Assembly: GCA_030655135.1 (NCBI GenBank) | Contig: JAURWC010000023.1 | Coordinates: 186,001 to 250,000 of the forward strand | DNA: 64,000 bases | From: Hyphomicrobiaceae bacterium | Lineage (GTDB): Bacteria; Pseudomonadota; Alphaproteobacteria; Rhizobiales; Hyphomicrobiaceae | Direction: 5' to 3' | Shown: in pieces, positions 60,530-64,000 of the stretch | Layout of the letters: every line of letters begins with the position of its first letter | How positions within the stretch are numbered: the first letter of the stretch is position 1 | Program-made: the position numbers and the translations under genes | The notes under the pieces: generated by a model | The model's input: only the letters and a program-made list of their open reading frames with translations | Database searches by the model: none | What the model was told of the DNA's origin: nothing

Positions 60530-61414
60530 TTACGCCGCTGCTGCGGCTGCCGCCTTCGCAGCGCCTGCACCCGTCGTCTCTTCTTCCACCTCGTCAATGG
60601 TCGGCCGTTCATAAGCCGAAATCGTCTTGCGGCCGTATTCGATGGCAACCTGCGGCATCGCACCGTTCATGAAGGCCAGCAACGTCTGCTTGACCAGAAC
60701 GTAGAGGCGCATGTTCTTTTCGCGCACGCCCTTCACCTTCGTCGCCAGCGGCGTGACGACCGCGTAAGAGAAGAAGATGCCGGCGAACGTACCAACCAGC
60801 GCCGAGCCGATCAGATGACCCAGCACTTCCGGCGACTCGCTAATAGCACCCATCGCCTTGATGACGCCGAGCACGGCAGCAACGATGCCGAGCGCCGGCA
60901 GACCTTCTGATACGGCCTGCAGCGCATGATAAGCCTTCAGCTTGTCGTGGCGAACGGTGTTGATTTCCTCTTCCATCAGCGCTTCGACTTCGTGCGTGCG
61001 GGCGTTGCCGATGATGATCAAGCGGCAATAGTCGCAAATGAAGGTGCGCAGTTCTGTATTTTTCAGGACCGAAGGGAACTTCTGGAAGACCGTGGATTCT
61101 TCCGGCTTGTCGATGTGCGCCTCGACTTCGTTGCGCGGCTTGGAGCGCAACTCGCGCATCAACGTGTGCAGAACGCCAAGCACATCCAGATATTCCCGGC
61201 CGCTGGGAACGGCATTCTTGAAGCCTTCCAGGCAAGCCTTGCCGGTGTCCTTGATGGTCTTCATCGGCGTTGCGATGACAAAGGTTCCCAGCGAGGCGCC
61301 GCAAATGATGACGAATTCCCAGGGCTGCCAGATCACCTCCACATGCCCACCCATGGCCATGAAGCCACCGAGCATGCACACGAGGGTGATAACGAGGCCA
61401 AGAATAATGGTCAC
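60530..61414 (-). CDS. motA: Flagellar stator protein MotA
   Basis: 294 residues from a GTG at 61414 with GGAGT upstream; the open frame continues but family similarity starts [17 protein letters not shown]. Four membrane helices, including [16 protein letters not shown] and [20 protein letters not shown], and the cytoplasmic loop with [14 protein letters not shown]. Proton channel with MotB. Ala-rich C-terminus ([13 protein letters not shown]). Confidence 0.95.
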   Translation of the reverse strand: MTIILGLVITLVCMLGGFMAMGGHVEVIWQPWEFVIICGASLGTFVIATPMKTIKDTGKACLEGFKNAVPSGREYLDVLGVLHTLMRELRSKPRNEVEAHIDKPEESTVFQKFPSVLKNTELRTFICDYCRLIIIGNARTHEVEALMEEEINTVRHDKLKAYHALQAVSEGLPALGIVAAVLGVIKAMGAISESPEVLGHLIGSALVGTFAGIFFSYAVVTPLATKVKGVREKNMRLYVLVKQTLLAFMNGAMPQVAIEYGRKTISAYERPTIDEVEEETTGAGAAKAAAAAAA

Positions 61415-61618
61415 AGGCGGACTCCCGGAAAGCGTTCCGCCTACCACTAAGCTCTGAAATCCTTGCGCGGACCTTAAGCGGCGCCCGCGCCACACTGTCC
61501 CGGGCGGCCGCAAGCCTGGAGCAAGCCACCTCGCCCAAAGTCTGCCTTGATGCATGCGCTGGCGCGATACCGCGACGGCGCGTGCTTAACGGCTTCTTAC
61601 CTCACCGGCAGGCGAACC

Positions 61619-62341
61619 ATGCAACCGACCCAATACGTCAGCTTGTCCGGCCAGATCGCACTCCAGAAGCGATTGGACACGATCGCCAACAACGTGGCCA
61701 ACTTGAACACGGCCGGCTATCGCTCCGAGGAAGTTCGCTTCGAAACCATCTTGTCGGAAGCATCCCGCGAGCCGACGGCCTATTCCAGCGCCGGCGAGAC
61801 CTATCTGTCACGCAAGCACGGCGGCTTCACTGAAACCGGAAACCGGCTCGACGTGGCCATCAAGGGCGACGCCTTTCTGTCGATCAACACGCCGGCCGGC
61901 CAAGTTTACACGCGCGACGGCCGCATGCAAATGAACGAGCAGGGTGAGTTGCAGACCCTCAACGGCCACGCCGTCCTCGATGCCGGCGGAGCGCCCATCC
62001 AGCTCGATCCAAACGGCGGCGACGTCAGCATTTCAGCGGATGGCACCCTTACGCAATCCGGCCGCCAGCTTGGTGCGCTTGGCCTCTTCACAATCAGCAA
62101 CGACGCTAAATTAGCCCGCTACGAGAACTCCGGCGTCATTCCGAACGTGCCCGCAGAACCGGCACTCGATTTTGCCCGCAACGGCGTTGCGCAAGGCTTT
62201 GTCGAACAGTCCAACGTCAATCCGGTGGCCGAGATCACGCGCCTGATCACCGTACAGCGCACCTTCGAAGCCGTTTCGGGCACGATCAGCGCTACCGATG
62301 AGCGCCAGCGCGACAGCATCAGGGCACTTGGTCCGTCATAA
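61619..62341 (+). CDS. flgF: Flagellar proximal rod protein FlgF
   Basis: 240 residues from the ATG at 61619. Rod N-terminal motif SLSGQIALQKRLDTIANNVANLNTAGYRSEEVRFETIL and C-terminal EQSNVNPVAEITRLITVQRTFEAVSGTISATDERQRDSI identify it as FlgF. First gene of a rightward unit, divergent from motA over about 200 nt. Confidence 0.93.
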   Translation: MQPTQYVSLSGQIALQKRLDTIANNVANLNTAGYRSEEVRFETILSEASREPTAYSSAGETYLSRKHGGFTETGNRLDVAIKGDAFLSINTPAGQVYTRDGRMQMNEQGELQTLNGHAVLDAGGAPIQLDPNGGDVSISADGTLTQSGRQLGALGLFTISNDAKLARYENSGVIPNVPAEPALDFARNGVAQGFVEQSNVNPVAEITRLITVQRTFEAVSGTISATDERQRDSIRALGPS

Positions 62342-62360
62342 CAATGGACGGTAGCCAGGA

Positions 62361-63755
62361 ATGACAACGACCACTCCCGCTCAGTCTCCGCCCGTTCCCA
62401 ATCAGCCCCCGATGGCTTTGCAGCGTCTCAACGACGCGTTGGCGCAGATCCACACACGGTCAACAATCCGCCATGGCGGAGTCGTGACCGAGATCGCACC
62501 GGCGTTTTGCCGCGTCGCTGGTCTTTCCCAATTCGTCACGCTCGGCGATACCATCAGCCTTGAAGGCAATTCCGTTGAACTCGGCGAAGTCGTTCGCATT
62601 GATGCCGACGTTATCACCGTCAAACCATTCGAAACGCCGCTCAAAGCAGCCCTTGGCACACCCGCCTGGCAGCGGGGGCCTGTCAGCCTTTCGCCGCATC
62701 CCACCTGGAAGGGACGGATGGTCAACGCATTGGGCGAACCGGTCGACAATCTTGGCCCGTTGACGATAGGCGACCGAACGGTAACGACCGACGCCGAGCC
62801 GCTATCCGCGATCGACCGCCAACGCGTGACGAAGCCCGTCAGCACCGGCGTCCGCGTCATCGATCTTTTCACACCGATCTGCGCCGGACAGCGCATCGGC
62901 ATTTTTGCAGGTTCCGGCATCGGCAAATCGACGCTGCTCGGCATGCTGACACGCGCCCGCGGCTTCGATACGGTTGTCGTGGCCCTGGTGGGCGAGCGCG
63001 GCCGCGAAGTTCGCGAATTCGTCGAAGATTCGCTGGGGCCAGAGCGTGCGCGCGCCGTGACTGTCGTGTCTACGGGCGACGAAAGCCCGATGATGCGGCG
63101 CCTGGCACCCAAGACAGCCATGACCATTGCCGAATATTTCCGCGACCGGGGCGACAGCGTCCTGCTGATCGTCGACAGCGTGACGCGCTTTGCGCATGCC
63201 GCACGCGACGTCGCGATGGCGGCCGGCGAACCGCCTGTCGCACGCGGCTATACGCCAAGCGTCTTCAGCGACATGCCGAAACTGCTCGAGCGGGCCGGCC
63301 CAGGTCTGGAAGGTCAAGGCTCCATCACCGGCATCTTTGCCGTTCTCGTTGACGGCGACGATCACAATGATCCCGTTGCCGACAGCATCCGCGGCACGCT
63401 GGACGGCCACATCGTGCTGGATCGCGCCATCGCCGACGAGGGCCGGTTCCCGGCCGTCAACGTGTTGACGTCTGTTTCACGCTTGGCACAGCACGTCTGG
63501 ACACCGGACCAGCAAACGCTCATGCGCCGGCTGAAGGCCATGGTGGCCCGGTTCGAAGATACACGGGATCTGCGTCTGATCGGCGGCTACAAGCGTGGCA
63601 CCGATGCTGATCTCGACAATGCCATCGATCACGTTCCGCGCATCTACGATTATCTGCGCCAGGGCCCGGGCGAACCGCCAACCGCAGATTCCTTCCAGGG
63701 GCTGGCGCGCGCCCTGTCTCCACCCAAGGTGGAAAACGCCCAGAAGGCCCGTTAG
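62361..63755 (+). CDS. fliI: Flagellar export ATPase FliI
   Basis: 464 residues. F1-ATPase beta-like: Walker A GIFAGSGIGKSTLLGML, VVALVGERGREVREFVEDSLG, VLLIVDSVTRFAHAARDVAMAAGEPPVARGYTPSVFSDMPKLLERAG and VLDRAIADEGRFPAVNVLTSVSRL (read in parts) are FliI motifs. It energises secretion of flagellar subunits. Follows flgF by 19 nt. Confidence 0.96.
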   Translation: MTTTTPAQSPPVPNQPPMALQRLNDALAQIHTRSTIRHGGVVTEIAPAFCRVAGLSQFVTLGDTISLEGNSVELGEVVRIDADVITVKPFETPLKAALGTPAWQRGPVSLSPHPTWKGRMVNALGEPVDNLGPLTIGDRTVTTDAEPLSAIDRQRVTKPVSTGVRVIDLFTPICAGQRIGIFAGSGIGKSTLLGMLTRARGFDTVVVALVGERGREVREFVEDSLGPERARAVTVVSTGDESPMMRRLAPKTAMTIAEYFRDRGDSVLLIVDSVTRFAHAARDVAMAAGEPPVARGYTPSVFSDMPKLLERAGPGLEGQGSITGIFAVLVDGDDHNDPVADSIRGTLDGHIVLDRAIADEGRFPAVNVLTSVSRLAQHVWTPDQQTLMRRLKAMVARFEDTRDLRLIGGYKRGTDADLDNAIDHVPRIYDYLRQGPGEPPTADSFQGLARALSPPKVENAQKAR

Positions 63756-63779
63756 AGCCGCTCTATCCTAGCTGTTTTG

Positions 63780-63998
63780 TCAAGCGACTTGACCCAGATC
63801 ACGCTCGGAGGCTGCAACCCGCAGCGATGCGCCGTTGCGGAACCCGATAAATTCGTGGGCAAGCTCGATGGATGCAAACCAGCGCGGGCCAAATGCCGTT
63901 TCCAACTCGATGGAGCCATCGGCGAATACCGCGTACTGGCGGCCTTCCATAATCCCGCGGGAAAGAAGCTGCAATTCAGCCGGCTTGGACTGGCTCAT
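63780..63998 (-). CDS. Small hypothetical protein
   Basis: 72 residues ending two bases from the window end. ELQLLSRGIMEGRQYAVFADGSIELETAFGPRWFASIELAHEFIGFRNG looks like a compact beta-rich domain; no family recognised. Convergent with fliI. Coding status likely from composition but the ribosome site lies outside the window. Confidence 0.6.
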   Translation of the reverse strand: MSQSKPAELQLLSRGIMEGRQYAVFADGSIELETAFGPRWFASIELAHEFIGFRNGASLRVAASERDLGQVA

Positions 63999-64000
63999 GA

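Overview
The window looks like a chromosomal segment of a methylotrophic alphaproteobacterium of the Hyphomicrobiales, probably close to Hyphomicrobium. The evidence is a roughly 60% GC genome, an alphaproteobacterial initiator tRNA, rhizobial-type flagellar gene order with MotC and MotE-like proteins, and an amine-utilisation operon (type III glutamine synthetase-like enzyme plus four-subunit sarcosine oxidase/N-methylglutamate dehydrogenase) next to a quinoprotein-dehydrogenase-associated SoxYZ-like carrier. The genus assignment is inference; the gene families are read from the sequence. No insertion sequence, prophage, CRISPR array or rRNA operon was seen.

Layout. 1-842: 3'-truncated pabB (minus). 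1244-1320: initiator tRNA-Met. 1700-4547: three coupled genes for sugar/glycan tailoring (CmcI-type methyltransferase, C-methyltransferase, NAD-dependent epimerase). 4577-14121: mixed housekeeping genes, comprising a two-domain exported isochorismatase-like protein, a class II aldolase, GlpD, an ABC-F ATPase, an HWE/HisKA_2 histidine kinase, and a three-gene set of a FeeM-like N-acyl amino acid synthase, a small secreted protein and a MOSC protein. 14183-16895: divergent CopA copper ATPase and CsoR-type repressor with two palindromic operators between them. 17014-20784: a Kef-type antiporter, the SoxYZ-like carrier and two unknown membrane proteins.

20847-30856: an amine operon on the minus strand reading glutamine synthetase-like gene, beta, delta, alpha and gamma oxidase subunits, three tiny membrane proteins and an APC-family permease, with a divergent XRE-cupin regulator. 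The glutamate-synthase-like genes (mgsABC) that usually sit beside such genes are not in the window.

30923-41285: chemotaxis and motor-switch operon on the minus strand (cheB, fliG, a soluble chemoreceptor, cheY, fliM, an unknown gene, cheA, cheW, cheY, cheR). 41532-42629: three small uncharacterised genes, one with a J-domain-like HPD motif and one resembling a GIY-YIG fold. 42717-61414: flagellar block on the minus strand (motA, fliN, flhB, unknown, flgB, flgC, fliE, flgG, flgA, flgI, motE-like, flgH, fliL, fliP, two flagellins, fliF, fliH, motB, motC, fliK). 61619-63755: flgF and fliI on the plus strand. Flagellar genes such as flhA, fliQ, fliR, flgE, flgK, flgL and flgD are not in the window and must lie elsewhere if the flagellum is complete.

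The most unusual items are the amine operon with three small membrane proteins cotranscribed with a permease and no mgsABC; a CheA carrying a receiver domain without its phosphoacceptor; two flagellin genes whose duplicated 78-nt leaders show a compensatory base-pair change; and a MotE-like protein with a very long Pro/Ala-rich insertion.
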